Below the pieces are notes generated by a model. The model searched no databases. It was not told where the DNA came from and saw only the letters and a list, made by a program, of their open reading frames with translations. The position numbers and the translations under genes are program-made. Source: Nitzschia sp. DOCU1 (lineage: Eukaryota > Bacillariophyta > Bacillariophyceae > Bacillariales > Bacillariaceae). Taken from it: DNA of 64,000 nucleotides. Below, piece after piece: positions 9,904-20,847 of this stretch. How positions within the stretch are numbered: position 1 is the stretch's first letter; every line of letters begins with the position of its first letter. The DNA lies in contig OX595990.1 of assembly GCA_951394045.1 (NCBI GenBank), positions 310,001-374,000 on the forward strand, given 5' to 3'.

Positions 9904-11118
9904 CTACATCAACACGCTCTCAAAGAAATCCAGTGCCAGGGGCACCGACTCTGAGCAGTACTCGTGAAACGCCCAGGCACGATGAAATGCCCTGGCCAAA
10001 GGCGACTCTCCTCGCATCAGACGGAACTTTCCCCATAATATCTCAGTAGATGTTGGTGTTGCTACCATCTCGCCGTTTGCGGAGGGCAAAGCCAAGAGCA
10101 CTTGTCGCCAATCGGATTTGGTAGGATCTTTTTGAAACAAGGAGTCTTCTCGTCCTATATGCCCAGCCTCCATCAAGGCCTTGATAATTGACGCGGCCTC
10201 GTCTCGGGTCATTCCAATGACACGCTCCATCAAATATTCGACTGTCAAAGGGAGAGGAACGCAAGAAGTTTCATCCAATATGATTCGAGCCCCGCTTCTG
10301 GTGACAGTCGTTCCGTTTCTAGCATTGTAATTTGCAGCTGCTAGCCAGTTGTAGTTTTCTCGATTGCGTTTCAATGTGTGCTCATCTCGGGGCATGGGAG
10401 CCAAATACAACGGCGGTCGTCGCTGGAGTAGCTTTTCCTGCACTTCAGGTTGTAATCCCATTACCATGACGAGGGCAGCATCAACAAGGCCCTCTGCCGC
10501 CGCCTTGGCAGCCATATTCGCTCCCGAGCTTGCCCCAATGGCGACGACTATAAACTTGGAGGAAAACTGTTGATATTCCTGACGAAACTCCTGCTGAAAA
10601 GTGTCCAGGACTCGTTTCAACCGGGGAAGATCCCGACCAGACCAGCATCCGCTCTTGGTATCAACGCACGTGACAGCAACGGGAATGTAGCCTCTTTCTT
10701 GCACCAGACGAACAATTCGGAGCTCTTCCGATAACCCGACGCATTCTGGGCAACTCATCGGTGAGGGCGAAAAGAATTTTAGAGCACTGTGGGTACAAGC
10801 ATGGAGCAGCAGCGCGAGGCCCTTGATAGGCACTGCTGGCCTTGGTGCATCCAGCGAGTAAATCACTTCAATCATAGGTGCAGACGTTCCTTGATTGGCG
10901 TCCAATGGCATGGGAATTAAGCGGCGGGTCCCGTACACGGGACGTGCAATGTTTCTGTCTGCAACCGACGCGACGATCCCCCGTAGACCATCAATATCAA
11001 ATGAGTGCCAAGCCAGTACCACAATGAAAAGAGAAGCGGCCCAAACTACTATTTTCCCAAAAGAAGACACCCTCAAAGAGCTCCGCGTTCGCTGAGACGA
11101 CTTTTCAATTCGCACCAT
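9904..11118 (-). CDS. Membrane-anchored alpha/beta-hydrolase-like protein
   Basis: Single exon, ATG at 11118, 404 residues. A basic N-terminus is followed by one transmembrane segment (about residues 21-37, IVVWAASLFIVVLAW), suggesting a type II or signal-anchored protein. The lumenal part has LLLHACTHSAL (about 103-113), CPECVGLSEELRIV (123-136) and a G-A-S-S-G nucleophile-elbow-like motif at about residues 195-199. This combination, with an HxCTHS block, a CPxCxGLxEE block and a GxSxG serine, resembles plant and algal proteins annotated as alpha/beta-hydrolase superfamily; their substrate is not known. Divergent to the TPR-like gene at 12359 with a 1.2-kb gap. The C-terminal half is helical and has no domain I recognise. 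Confidence 0.65.
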   Translation of the reverse strand: MVRIEKSSQRTRSSLRVSSFGKIVVWAASLFIVVLAWHSFDIDGLRGIVASVADRNIARPVYGTRRLIPMPLDANQGTSAPMIEVIYSLDAPRPAVPIKGLALLLHACTHSALKFFSPSPMSCPECVGLSEELRIVRLVQERGYIPVAVTCVDTKSGCWSGRDLPRLKRVLDTFQQEFRQEYQQFSSKFIVVAIGASSGANMAAKAAAEGLVDAALVMVMGLQPEVQEKLLQRRPPLYLAPMPRDEHTLKRNRENYNWLAAANYNARNGTTVTRSGARIILDETSCVPLPLTVEYLMERVIGMTRDEAASIIKALMEAGHIGREDSLFQKDPTKSDWRQVLLALPSANGEMVATPTSTEILWGKFRLMRGESPLARAFHRAWAFHEYCSESVPLALDFFESVLM

Positions 11119-12358
11119 TTTGAATCCTAACTTTAGCCATCAGAAAGATGATACCACCCCATCGTGTTCACCAGCACTGCTTTTCGAAGACAGAGTTCAT
11201 CGACTGCCCTGTTACCGCCAAGAATATTTTAAGAGGCTTTTGGGATGATCTACCTGCACCGTAGCGGCCTTGTTTGTTCATTGTACCTGTCGAGAGCTAT
11301 CAGGCTGGTGATAGGGTATCATTGCTGCTGCTGAACGATCTTGGATTCTCCCACAAGTGTCAAACAAAGTGTCTGCCCCCAAATCCGATCCTGAATCGAT
11401 GACGTGACGTCATCGACTCCTTGTGGCACACCGGACGACCGACGACGTCTTCAGTCACGACTTGATGATTCACAACTATTACACGCCCAAGCTTCACAAA
11501 CGCGGGCTACCGGACGTTCATGATTAGATAGTGAAAGAACTAAAAACGCTTAGGGCCTTATTGACATTGATCGTGGAGTCCAAGATTATTGTCCAACATT
11601 TCATTCAATGAAGCCCTAATCAACAAAGAACAATTTTGTGAAGTTCCGTTGATATCAATCATGCAAAACAATCCATTCCTTTATGCAACTTTGGTTTGTA
11701 ATATCCGGTTAGCTTGGTAGTGAAACTCTCGAGCCGCCTTCCTATGTATTGGGTTACTAGGTATGTGGTAATTATTTAGTGAACAACAATAAAGCGGCAT
11801 GCAGACCTATCGTATTCTTGTGATCTGGTGTGACTTCACAGCTGCACGGTTATCGACTTCCACTTCGATGCAGAATCCATAAAAGAGAAAACTTTCTTTC
11901 TCTAAGTCTTGTAGGCGACCTTCGCTTCCAGAAGCAAGCAAGGGCACTATTCCAACAAAAGTTTGGATATGCTCCCTTCTCTTGGTAAGAGACCATCTGA
12001 TAGCCGATAAGCACAAAATGTCGAGAGCACGGATATTGTACTGTCGTGGTCGTAGACTATTTACCGGATGAGTCCAGCTAATTGCGAAACAGTGTAAGTT
12101 GAATCAAACTTCACAATCTTGGGGCGGAAGTAGTGCGAAATAAAAGCGCCGTCTTGGGCCGAACGCGTTGAGAGAATCTGTGCTTCATCTTCCCGCAACA
12201 CGCACGAAAGGCCGTTCTGCTGCTTGTGAATGTGAACTCGGAGTTGCTCCCTCTCTTTCCTCTTTCCTAGAGTTGTTCACAATTTTGTACATCACCAATT
12301 TTGAACGTTTTTGTTTCCGGTGTTGTCTTGATTGTATTATTCCAAACCCCTTTCCATC
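11119..12358. other. Divergent intergenic region
   Basis: Separates the divergent alpha/beta-hydrolase and TPR-like genes and presumably holds both promoters. An inverted TGACGTGACGTCA-like motif (TCGATGACGTGACGTCATCGA, about 11396-11416) is a palindromic CRE/bZIP-type site by sequence; regulatory use is inference. No coding frame is convincing. Confidence 0.45.
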
Positions 12359-13114
12359 ATGCAAACTTATCTTTCAACAGCTCCAACGTCGTCTTTATGC
12401 TTTTCAGTTGTTTCTGAGAGTCCGGCGGACCGCTCGAGTCTTCAGCACCGGGCGATTAGTTTGAGCAATTCAGGAGTGGCAATGATGGAATGTGGGCTCC
12501 ATGATTCGGCCATTGAGTCTCTTTCGCAGGCTCTTAAGATGTGCCGTCTTATCATGGACGAAGCGGTAGATTTCCCTGCCCCCATGGGTACGACCTTCGA
12601 TGCCTGCATGGAGGCCTCGCGATTGGCGGCCCCCAAACTGGATGCGCGTCTCAGTTGCGGAGAGCGTTATCTCTACCAACAGGCCGTTCGTATCCCTTTC
12701 AACGTGGGGTCGAGCTACCGTGCCTGTGTTATGGTGTCTACCATGGTTACTTTCAATTTGGCGCTTGCTAATCAGCTTGCCAGTTGCAAGAAAGTAGCCG
12801 ATCCTTCCGAGTGTCAAGTCATGTTAAGGAAGGCGGTCAAGTTGTACGAACTCGCCTTTAGCATGCAACAGGAAGAACAGTTCGATGGTAACACTTTGTT
12901 CACTCTGGCCACTGTTAACAACTTGGGGTTGATCCATTCTCAATTGAACGACCGAATGGCAGCCAACCAGTGCTTTGAATACCTGTTGAGCACTCTCATG
13001 TATTTCAACAACTCGAACGGGCAACGCCCCGCCAACTCTGGAGAGTTCTTTGATGGCTTTTTCCGTAACGCCAGCTCGTTGATCCAAAAGTCGGCATCGG
13101 CGCCTGCCGCCTAA
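12359..13114 (+). CDS. TPR-like helical repeat protein (diatom family)
   Basis: Single exon, 251 residues, using ATG 12359 (the longer open frame upstream begins at TTG). The first repeat-like helix pair is ISLSNSGVAMMECGLHDSAIESLSQALK (residues 37-64 approximately), a classic tetratricopeptide pattern with small residues at turns. Later segments (TFNLALANQL; LRKAVKLYELAFSM; TVNNLGLIHSQL) repeat the pattern. The order of a basic strand, a VxATxxxNLAL block, a KAxxLYExA block and a NNLGxIxxxL block matches uncharacterised TPR-like proteins common in diatoms. A second member lies at 44879-45888. Function unknown; such repeats usually mediate protein-protein contacts. Confidence 0.75.
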   Translation: MQTYLSTAPTSSLCFSVVSESPADRSSLQHRAISLSNSGVAMMECGLHDSAIESLSQALKMCRLIMDEAVDFPAPMGTTFDACMEASRLAAPKLDARLSCGERYLYQQAVRIPFNVGSSYRACVMVSTMVTFNLALANQLASCKKVADPSECQVMLRKAVKLYELAFSMQQEEQFDGNTLFTLATVNNLGLIHSQLNDRMAANQCFEYLLSTLMYFNNSNGQRPANSGEFFDGFFRNASSLIQKSASAPAA

Positions 13115-14602
13115 AACACTCAACAATTTGCTCACACACACATCCATTCCATACACAACAATTTCGTTACATTTCATTCTTTGGTCCCGCTATCTTTTTT
13201 GCGCTGATTTTCAATTTTCAATGCCATTTTTAACACCTTACACAACCATACTACAATAACAATATCTTAAGACTTTCTACTATTACTTCCATCGTCTCCC
13301 CTTTAGAGCTACGAGTACTGTAGAGGGTTTGCAATCATGGTTGAAGTAGCAGTATTCCTCCACCACCGGCTCTTTAGAAAGGCCGACCCGACGCGTTAGT
13401 GGCAATTAGCGAATGGCAAAGAAGCCTATTGTTCGCCCTGTTCTTGAGTGTTCCCCAAACAATGGCCTTCGCTTCTTGCTGGTTCATGATTCGATGTGGG
13501 ACTGCACCGCCAGAAGTAAAACTTCCCGCCACAACCCAAGCGGACGACGCAAATGAGATTCGGGAGGCACTGATGCGGCAAATCAGAACCGAACATCACA
13601 ACCAAAAGAACGGAATTGTGCGAAATATCATTTCCCCACCGGCCACAAGAGGTTTCCTCGAAGGAGGACCTATCCGCCGATTCCAGCAGATACACGGCAT
13701 CATGGATAGAGGGACTTGACCTCGTTGAAGTCAAAGGGGGGCAGTGGGCGACTAGCTGAGAATCCTTCTTGATGGCCGCCTTCCTTGTTGCATGCAGGAT
13801 CCAGCATTCAAGCATACACTCTTCTGCTGTTTCGCCCCAAAACGAGGACAAATTAAGCACTTGCCTCTTGTGTTGATATGGCCCTTGCGGTTCGTGAGAA
13901 TTCGAGCGTCTTTCGGGCAGAACAGAAGAGGGTGGTGATGGTGACGCGTCCGACCGGTTGCAAAGGGGCCAAGGGCAAGGGGTGGCTTTCTGGATGAGCG
14001 CAAAGCGTCTTCGACGACAAGAAGTGCTGAGTTTTGGAAGAACCGGCGGGGGTGCCGCCTATTGATGAGTATGACACGCTGGCGGGCGACGGCAGAATTA
14101 GCCTTTCTTCGGTATGAAAGATCGATCGTTGGACTCAAACCTGACCATGCCTCGAGACTACTGGGTAAAATTATTTCTGGTAGGGAAACGGCGGTCCATC
14201 ATATGCTGTGTGCTCCCTCCAGATCCTCCAGATCCTAGCCATTGCATCGCCCCCAATTCCTGTCAAGAACGATGCTGCCGAATGTTGGGCGGGCGGTTGT
14301 GACCGAGCGGGTGGCCAGTAGTTCGAAGCAACTATCAGCGCAAACTAGATCTGTTTCGAAGGGGCTGGGGCATGTGGCATCTCATTTGCACCACCAGGTG
14401 GGCAGCACCCACCAACATTCAGGGTAATCTTGGGGGATATGCGACAGCAGAGTGCGCTATTTTTACTCCACGCTTGGGCCAATACCGTCGATTGACTGAG
14501 GGAGATTCGTCCATTGTGAAGTATGAAGGTATGACGTTGATGGGTCTGTCTTGCTTAGCTCAAATGAGAGACCCCTTCCTGACGCCAGAGAACACTTGGG
14601 AT
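13115..14602. other. Convergent intergenic region
   Basis: Lies between the 3' ends of the TPR-like (+) and MORN (-) genes. Several frames over 100 codons exist on both strands (13426-13860 -, 13752-14138 -), but they overlap one another and show no domain, paralogue or signal. I see no supported gene. Confidence 0.5.
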
Positions 14603-15646
14603 TCAAACAGGTACACTGCCATCTCGTTTATTTGCTAGCCAAGAGTGGAAGACAAGCTTGTGAACAGGCAACATCCATTCCCACGACGCGATATCTTCGT
14701 CCCAACAATCTCTTACAGCTGTCTGTTGCGAGTCGATACCAAGACGAAATAGTTCTCGCGCATAGTTAGTCACGAGGACCTCGCCTGGAGAGCCACCAAA
14801 AACACTATAAGCCAGCCAATCCACCAGTTCGTTGTATTCCTCGCCACTTGGGGGGATCGCTGGTGAGGAAGTCGAGAAATTTGAGTCTGTCGTTGTAGCA
14901 TGTGGTGTCGACCCAAGAACTTTTCTTCGCTTGTGTACAACAGGGTCATATTCTGTATGGCTGCTATCGCTCGAGTTTGCGTTTTTGTCGTTCTTATCAG
15001 TCGAGTATGATTTCTTCGTCGGACGCCACTGTGGCGCATCGCCTTCAAAGACTTGAAGCATGAAAAGTTCGTGATCCCACCAATTCCCCACTGGCTTGTT
15101 GTTGTGCCATGGACCATGGCGCGTTATTTCGTTAAGCAGAAGCGTCACTATGGCATCGTCGTCTTTCTTTAGACCAACTCGAAACGTCCCCACGTATTGA
15201 AACTCCAGGTTCTTCAGAGGTGATATCTTTGTATACACCCAATACTCCTTCCCCCTTCCATGCGGTGTGCCATTCTTCCATTCTCCAACGTAGACTTTTA
15301 GACCGATTTCTCCCTTCTTACCAGCTTCGAGCTGATTGACGAAGCAGACACCAAAGCCATGCTCGAGGACCCGTCCGTCCTTACTATACGACCACTCTCC
15401 AAGGTACATCTCTTCGCCCCTTTTTGATTTCTTTGTCTGCTCGTACATCCAGACGGGCCGAGCCTGGTTCCTGGGGATGTGAACACTTCGACCACCCACC
15501 GCTATCTTCCACCAGTCGTAGGCGCCGTATTTGGCAACCACTTCATTGGCCTCCCTCAAGCTCAACCATCTGCCGCCCTTCCCTGTAAGGCCGCGGCGCT
15601 GATCGGCCGCGGCAACTTCACGCTGTTTCTTCTGATCGCCGGCCAT
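14603..15646 (-). CDS. MORN-repeat protein
   Basis: Single exon, 347 residues. ATG 15646 (MAGDQKKQ) is preferred, because the longer frame begins at TTG 15664. MORN-type strands are YLGEWSYSKDGRVLEHGFG and YVGEWKNGTPHGRGKEYW (about residues 85-150), with a third degenerate YVGTFRVG. A basic/Ser-rich linker follows (about 220-260). The C-terminus resembles a SAM-like helical unit: YARELFRLGIDS, then EDIASWEWMLPVHKLVF. MORN repeats commonly bind phospholipids or scaffold membrane-cytoskeleton assemblies; the target here is unknown. Confidence 0.7.
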   Translation of the reverse strand: MAGDQKKQREVAAADQRRGLTGKGGRWLSLREANEVVAKYGAYDWWKIAVGGRSVHIPRNQARPVWMYEQTKKSKRGEEMYLGEWSYSKDGRVLEHGFGVCFVNQLEAGKKGEIGLKVYVGEWKNGTPHGRGKEYWVYTKISPLKNLEFQYVGTFRVGLKKDDDAIVTLLLNEITRHGPWHNNKPVGNWWDHELFMLQVFEGDAPQWRPTKKSYSTDKNDKNANSSDSSHTEYDPVVHKRRKVLGSTPHATTTDSNFSTSSPAIPPSGEEYNELVDWLAYSVFGGSPGEVLVTNYARELFRLGIDSQQTAVRDCWDEDIASWEWMLPVHKLVFHSWLANKRDGSVPV

Positions 15647-16060
15647 TGCAGTAGTCCCATACAAGCAATCAATGTTGTCAATACAGAAGCATGATAGAAT
15701 CCCAGTCCCCCAGTGCCATTCTACGCCAATTTACCAACACCAACAGCGAGCCACCAATGTCTCAACCGCCCAATGCTCTTATGATACGATTAATTGCCGC
15801 CACCTTCGTCTTTTGCTTCTCAACGGCGCAAAAAATCTGCGGGGCCCCGCGTCATTGGGCCAGCGCCTGTCCGCCACACCTGCCAATCGTATCGGCAGTC
15901 GTCATCTCGCTATCATCCATAGAGTGAAACGAACATCCGTGTAAAAGTTTCTTCTAGACTACAGCATGGAGGATACAGAGAAGGTAGCTATACCCACTCG
16001 GAATTACTTTCGTTGCAGTTATATAGTGTGACGATTGTCGAGATCCCTGGCGTCGTGTGG

Positions 16061-16087
16061 TACTACTACTACTACTAGTACTACTAG
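16061..16087. repeat. TAC/TAG trinucleotide tract
   Basis: An array of TAC units interrupted by TAG. Similar TAGTAC-type tracts recur in intergenic DNA of this window (about 32240-32420 and inside the transposon copies at 42.9-44.6 kb). Confidence 0.85.
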
Positions 16088-16152
16088 GCTGAGCCGCCTG
16101 ACGCTGACTTTCCTCCCGCGCACGACTTCTTACGACCGACGTTGTTCGCGTT

Positions 16153-16249
16153 TAGCTAGATACTAGTTGGTATATGTCTGCCGGTACAATGGATCAGTGT
16201 CCCGCCTGGTAGCTAGATACTAGTTGGTATATGTCTGCCGGTACAATGG
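16153..16249. repeat. 40-bp direct repeat, two copies
   Basis: An identical 40-base unit beginning TAGCTAGATACTAG and ending CCGGTACAATGG occurs at 16153-16192 and 16210-16249, separated by 17 bases. The identity implies a recent duplication; no coding or RNA role is visible. Confidence 0.9.
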
Positions 16250-16650
16250 TGTCTGATCTAGATCGGGATGCGATTTAGAGGTACCTCGGGTTTCGGATGC
16301 GGCCCCCCTTCGCGGCAGGCATAAAATCTTATCCTGCCCAGGAGACTCACCAAATGACTAGATAACTCAAATTGAACTGAAACAAAAGCGTGGTTTGAGA
16401 AACCTTGAGTTCGATTGTTCAGTGCGATTATCGTTCTTCTGTACATGCTCGCGGTAACCACTCAGGCATTCTTGGATTCCGTGTCCTCGCGACGCCGAAC
16501 TTTTCGAGTTTGAATGCATTCGTTCCACCACTCTCGGCAGTTCGTATCATGTTGTAGCCCAACTGGTAGAATCCATAGTTCGCGGCGCGATACAAGGGAG
16601 TGGGCCAGCAAAGCCATAAAAAACCAAGCCGAGAGTATACAACGTTGTAT

Positions 16651-18867
16651 CTACACAATTTCCTTCTTGTACCGGCAATAGCGTAGAACTTCCTGCTGAA
16701 AAGCTTTGCTTCCCAATATCTCTCGATGCTCGGCCTTGTCGAGTTCCACGACTGTCAAACTACCGACCGAATCTTTCCAGTTTTGAATGGATGCCAAGCA
16801 CCAATACGGAACGGTTCCATCTCCACTCCGATGGTTCCCTGAAGGCGATGGTATCTCCTTTAGTAGATATCCATCCACAGCATAGCGATCTGCTGCTGGT
16901 GCCAGCGCAATGCAGGGACTTGGATCGAGTTGATAGTTGGGTAGGGATTGTCGTGTTGAATGACAGGCATCGACGCGGTGATAAAATGCGGCGACTTCCG
17001 TCGGGATATTGATTCCGTAAACGGCATGGACGCGCTGGACGGGCGGAGATTCCACGGCGCAAGTCGTTTGGGGCCCGTACGGGTCTTGATCGTAAAGTGT
17101 TCCAATGGCATTCAAATAGGATTGCATTCGAGGGCCTTCCTGGTACATAAAGTCATGCCCTGACATGCCATGATAGGTTTCATTCGATTGCTTGTCAGAT
17201 AGTCGGTACTTGTGTTGGGCATTGGGTGTCGCCACATCCGAGCAGAGGCGTTCCTTGGGCGACAAGTCGTCGTACGGTTTCCAAAGTACTTGTATCTCCA
17301 AGGTAGCTGTGCGCTTTTCATGTGGTTGATGAAAGCAGCTCCTATGCGAGTCATGGATATGAACGAGTTCGGTAGTTTCCGTTCGAGCCACATTCGGGGC
17401 AAGTCCTTGAAGTGCAAGTGGTTCCGAGACGGCCAGGATCGCCGACGCTTCGACTGTTATTTGGTTCAAAAGATTGAGAGGAAAAACAGCCAGATCAAAG
17501 ACGCAACAAATCAGCTCCAAAATAAAACCGACGATTCGATTGATCCACTCTACACAACTAAAGGGTCGAACCAAGGCGGTTCCTCGTTGTGTAAGCTGAT
17601 CCTTTCCGGACTTGGTCAACCCAGGTTCCCGTAGATAAAGTTGTAGAGTAAGTTTTTCTACGGCCTTGCTGTCGACTGTGGAAGGCAAGACGAAACAAAA
17701 AGTCTCGGTGGTAAAGTTAGCCTTGCCATCCATGCCGTCGTCTTTCAAAAACCGAGTCGATAAGAGTCGAATGCTGGATTTGTCTTGGGCATTGCCCAGT
17801 GCCGCTTGAAGCATATACCCGGTGGGCCAATCATTGGGTCGGCGGTTCTTGACGAGAGTTTGGACCCCCATGGGCTGTGTGATTGTGATTTCGAGTAACG
17901 TTTGACGCTTGACCCAAGCAACAGGAGGGCTCTCGGGCAATAACTGTGTCGGGAACATCCAGGGAGTGCTGCCAAGGGACCGACCAAAAATGACTTCTTC
18001 TTCAAAGGTAAGAAAGGGGTCCAGGCACGAGTGGTCCACCAGGACAGCTTGTTTGATAGCCTTGGGGACACCAATGTGGGTGCCGCTTACGGGCATGTAC
18101 GAATAAATATGCTGATCAATCCAGGCTTGGCCCTTGTGTTGTTTGGCGTACACTAGTAGATAATGTGCCACTTTGGATCCCAACGAGTGACCCAAAATCA
18201 CAATGGGAACTTGACCACATGCCTGATACATGTCCTCAATTTGTTGTATAGTCTTGGTAAAATATTGGTCACGAGTTTGCAATTCGCAGGGAGGAATACG
18301 CCAATCCCAGGGCGCGGCTTGCAAATCCACCTCTGCGGTGTAGCCTCCTTCAGTGACAAGGAATTCGATGAGCGGTCCAAAGACGTACGTGATCATGTTG
18401 GTCAAGAAAGAGGGATAGAGATAATTGACGCCGGCTAATCCAGGAATGGCCCGCACTCGAACGCCATTTTGTTCCGATTTCAAATCTTCTTGCAGCATCA
18501 TATGGCGTACCCACATTGACCGAATAATGCCTTGTTGCTGTTGTTTCTGTTGCAGATCCTCCTTTCCACCTGGGTCGACCGATAATATAGGGTCGCTGGT
18601 AGTTTCACCCAGGCCTCGTTGCAGCCGCTCCCAGGGCTTTTGGATGGCCGACTGCGACAATTTGTCTAGACCCAAACTGCCAATGTTAAGCCAGAGTCGC
18701 TTTCCTCTCCAAGTCGGACATTCAGCCGATTCTTCAATCTGCAAACCAGAGCTCATGAATCCTGGAATGATAAGAAGCGGGCGCCGCCGATACTCGTCGC
18801 CTGGATTGCTGGTGGAAGATTTGTCAGTGGCCGCGTTACTCGAAGATCCGGTCAAGAAGGAAAACAT
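16651..18867 (-). CDS. Lecithin:cholesterol acyltransferase / PDAT-like acyltransferase or phospholipase
   Basis: Single exon, ATG 18867, 738 residues. The N-terminus has RRRPLLIIPGFMSSGL (28-42), the LCAT 'PG' strand, followed by CPTWRGKRLWLNIG. The oxyanion/lid region (IPGLAGVNYLYP, then GGYTAEVDLQAAPWDWR, 140-190) is typical. The nucleophile elbow GHSLGS places the catalytic Ser at about 228. SGDGTVPYW and AEHREIL near the C-terminus supply the expected Asp and His. LCAT/PDAT-family enzymes move or hydrolyse acyl groups of phospholipids; PDATs make triacylglycerol, so a lipid-body or membrane-lipid role is plausible. There is no clear N-terminal transmembrane helix or signal peptide, unlike canonical PDAT. 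A long insertion (about 395-560) has a hydrophobic stretch (IVGFILELICCVFDLAVF) that may contact membrane. Confidence 0.85.
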   Translation of the reverse strand: MFSFLTGSSSNAATDKSSTSNPGDEYRRRPLLIIPGFMSSGLQIEESAECPTWRGKRLWLNIGSLGLDKLSQSAIQKPWERLQRGLGETTSDPILSVDPGGKEDLQQKQQQQGIIRSMWVRHMMLQEDLKSEQNGVRVRAIPGLAGVNYLYPSFLTNMITYVFGPLIEFLVTEGGYTAEVDLQAAPWDWRIPPCELQTRDQYFTKTIQQIEDMYQACGQVPIVILGHSLGSKVAHYLLVYAKQHKGQAWIDQHIYSYMPVSGTHIGVPKAIKQAVLVDHSCLDPFLTFEEEVIFGRSLGSTPWMFPTQLLPESPPVAWVKRQTLLEITITQPMGVQTLVKNRRPNDWPTGYMLQAALGNAQDKSSIRLLSTRFLKDDGMDGKANFTTETFCFVLPSTVDSKAVEKLTLQLYLREPGLTKSGKDQLTQRGTALVRPFSCVEWINRIVGFILELICCVFDLAVFPLNLLNQITVEASAILAVSEPLALQGLAPNVARTETTELVHIHDSHRSCFHQPHEKRTATLEIQVLWKPYDDLSPKERLCSDVATPNAQHKYRLSDKQSNETYHGMSGHDFMYQEGPRMQSYLNAIGTLYDQDPYGPQTTCAVESPPVQRVHAVYGINIPTEVAAFYHRVDACHSTRQSLPNYQLDPSPCIALAPAADRYAVDGYLLKEIPSPSGNHRSGDGTVPYWCLASIQNWKDSVGSLTVVELDKAEHREILGSKAFQQEVLRYCRYKKEIV

Positions 18868-20157
18868 TGTATGCTGCTGCCACCGGTGGCTGTAGTGTTA
18901 CAAAAGCGGGATGCTAAACAGCAGTGATAACAGGCATTTGCTACATTGGCAAAAGACCCGAAGTAGCAAGCGAAATGAAAATGGCATCATGGTCATCCTC
19001 GTCGTCGGTAATAGGATGCCGATATCGTTTGACCACCTCGACGGCTTCTCTTGTGACTACCTCGACCCGACTATACGATGATCATGGCGTAGTCTCCCCA
19101 CAGAAGGTAGTAGCTAGATGTTAAATAGTAAGCAACCCCAATACCTATTTCCTGGGAATTGCGTCACATTTCTTCTTTAAACAGTTGCGTCGGAAACGAT
19201 ACTAGACTACACCATCGTATGATACTCATCTGCCGCTGTTACTATTTGCCGCCGCTGAACGCCTCACGCCCCGCCCCCTCGTCCCCCAGAACCAAAAAAA
19301 CTGCGACCGGTCCGTGCAATAAGATGACGCTAACCCCATCATCTTCTACTCTATGGATTCCACTTTATTGGCAATAGATCCTTCACAATCGGTGAAGCCG
19401 CCGATCTTCCAGTCGTCGTCCCCAGCCCTGACGATGATGATACACATGACACGTGACAAACCACGGTTGCTTGCTTGAGGAAATTGGAGAAGGGAAAATG
19501 CCAACTAAAACAGAGACCCCGGGACTCGAAACCTTCTCCCGAAGCAGAGAACCGTTCTCGATGCGAGGTCCTTTTGGAAGGTAGGCCCAACTGCTGGACC
19601 CTACCGTTGAATCTACGGCTTCCACAGGAAGATTCAGTCCTGATTCGAGCGCTTGGGCATTAAATGTGATACTCCGATGAGGAAGTAGTTGACGTCGCCA
19701 TCAAAGAAGGGCAACTATCTAGTTTTTCCCTCCAACATGTTGACACGCCACACAAACACGAACCTGTTCGTTGAGCTGGTGAGAAACACCGGCTCGCTTT
19801 GGCGATGCCAGATCGGAGTGGGCCCTTTGAGAAGCGCGGTGCACTATGGTCGTCGACGAATGGGCAGGCGTTTTGTCCCTTCACATGATAAAATGGACAA
19901 AAACTGCTTGCGACTACCCTTGTCCGCATAGGTGCTCGGTGCCATCTCCGACTTCCGAGAGAAGGCACAGGCACTTTGCGATCCCGTAGATGTTCGGGAA
20001 CTTGACTCAAAACAAGAAACCCGCCCGGCCAACAAGATAGAGTTTCCTCACAAAATTAACCAAATCGATAGTAAGAAAGAAGTGCAATCCAATGCATACA
20101 GAAACAATACCATCATCATCAACAACATCCTGCTAGACTTAGATTATATTCCCGAAA
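18868..20157. other. Divergent intergenic region
   Basis: Separates the divergent acyltransferase and YqgF-like genes. Frames such as 19932-20255 + overlap the 5' leader of the downstream gene in another frame and have no independent support. No element is recognised. Confidence 0.5.
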
Positions 20158-20847
20158 ATGTCATCGAAAGCCTTATTGAAAGTTCTTACCACCCCGTCCA
20201 AGATTGCGTCGGCCTTGGACTGGAAGAAACTCAACGGAACTGTGTTGAGTCTTGATATTCACAAGGACCGCATCGGCCTGGCCATTGCTTCTCATCCGGC
20301 CTTTGGAGAGAAGGCTGCACCGTTGCAAGATATCCCGCTTGCCAGAAAGGGACGAGTTACGAAAGAATGCAAAGAGAGGTTGGCGGCACTAGCCAAGGAC
20401 CACCGAGTCTGCGGTGTAGTGGTCTCGTGGCCTTTGCAGCAAGACACGGGACGCATGGGAGCGTCCTGTGGTCGTGTATTGCACGCTTTGGAAGAACTCC
20501 TTCAAGATTCTTCCTTGTGCACTCCTGGGCGTCCCCTCTGTTTGTGGGATGGAGAGCATTCCATGCCGGAGCCTGAAGATCAGTGGGGTCGCTCTGTGGC
20601 TTACTCTAGAACTTCCGACAAAACGGTGCACAAGGCATCGGAGGAACAATACAATCAAGATGAGAATGTCGTAGCTGCCAAAGTTTGGGAAGACTTTTGC
20701 CAAACGCATTGGCCTGAACTTTATCAACAAAAGGCACGAGCCACGATATCAACCTCATCATCGCAACCGGCTCGTAAGTCGACGACTTCGGTGGACGATG
20801 CCAACTGGGAAGACACGTCGGCCTATGTCAATGCGGCGCTTCTTTAA
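20158..20847 (+). CDS. YqgF/RuvX-like RNase-H-fold protein
   Basis: Single exon, ATG 20158, 229 residues. The first strand pair VLSLDIHKDRIGLAIAS (29-45) matches the YqgF/RuvX start, with an acidic residue (Asp33) followed by RIGLA. VCGVVVSWPLQQDTGRMGASCGRV corresponds to the GIVVGLP...G...V block, and CLWDGE to the third strand with its acidic residue. Bacterial and plastid YqgF proteins are linked to 16S rRNA processing and to Holliday-junction resolution. This protein has a long C-terminal Ser/Thr-rich tail and lacks a clear plastid pre-sequence. The role in this organism is inferred from the fold only. Confidence 0.7.
   Translation: MSSKALLKVLTTPSKIASALDWKKLNGTVLSLDIHKDRIGLAIASHPAFGEKAAPLQDIPLARKGRVTKECKERLAALAKDHRVCGVVVSWPLQQDTGRMGASCGRVLHALEELLQDSSLCTPGRPLCLWDGEHSMPEPEDQWGRSVAYSRTSDKTVHKASEEQYNQDENVVAAKVWEDFCQTHWPELYQQKARATISTSSSQPARKSTTSVDDANWEDTSAYVNAALL

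Larger units (their letters stand above)
15647..16650. other. Intergenic region with simple and direct repeats
   Basis: Upstream of the MORN gene and downstream of the minus-strand acyltransferase gene. It holds the TAC/TAG trinucleotide tract and the 40-bp direct repeat listed separately. No coding frame is supported. Confidence 0.55.

Noticed and set aside
13426..14138. Overlapping minus-strand frames of 144 and 128 codons
   Set aside because: They overlap each other in different frames and lack domains, signals or paralogues.
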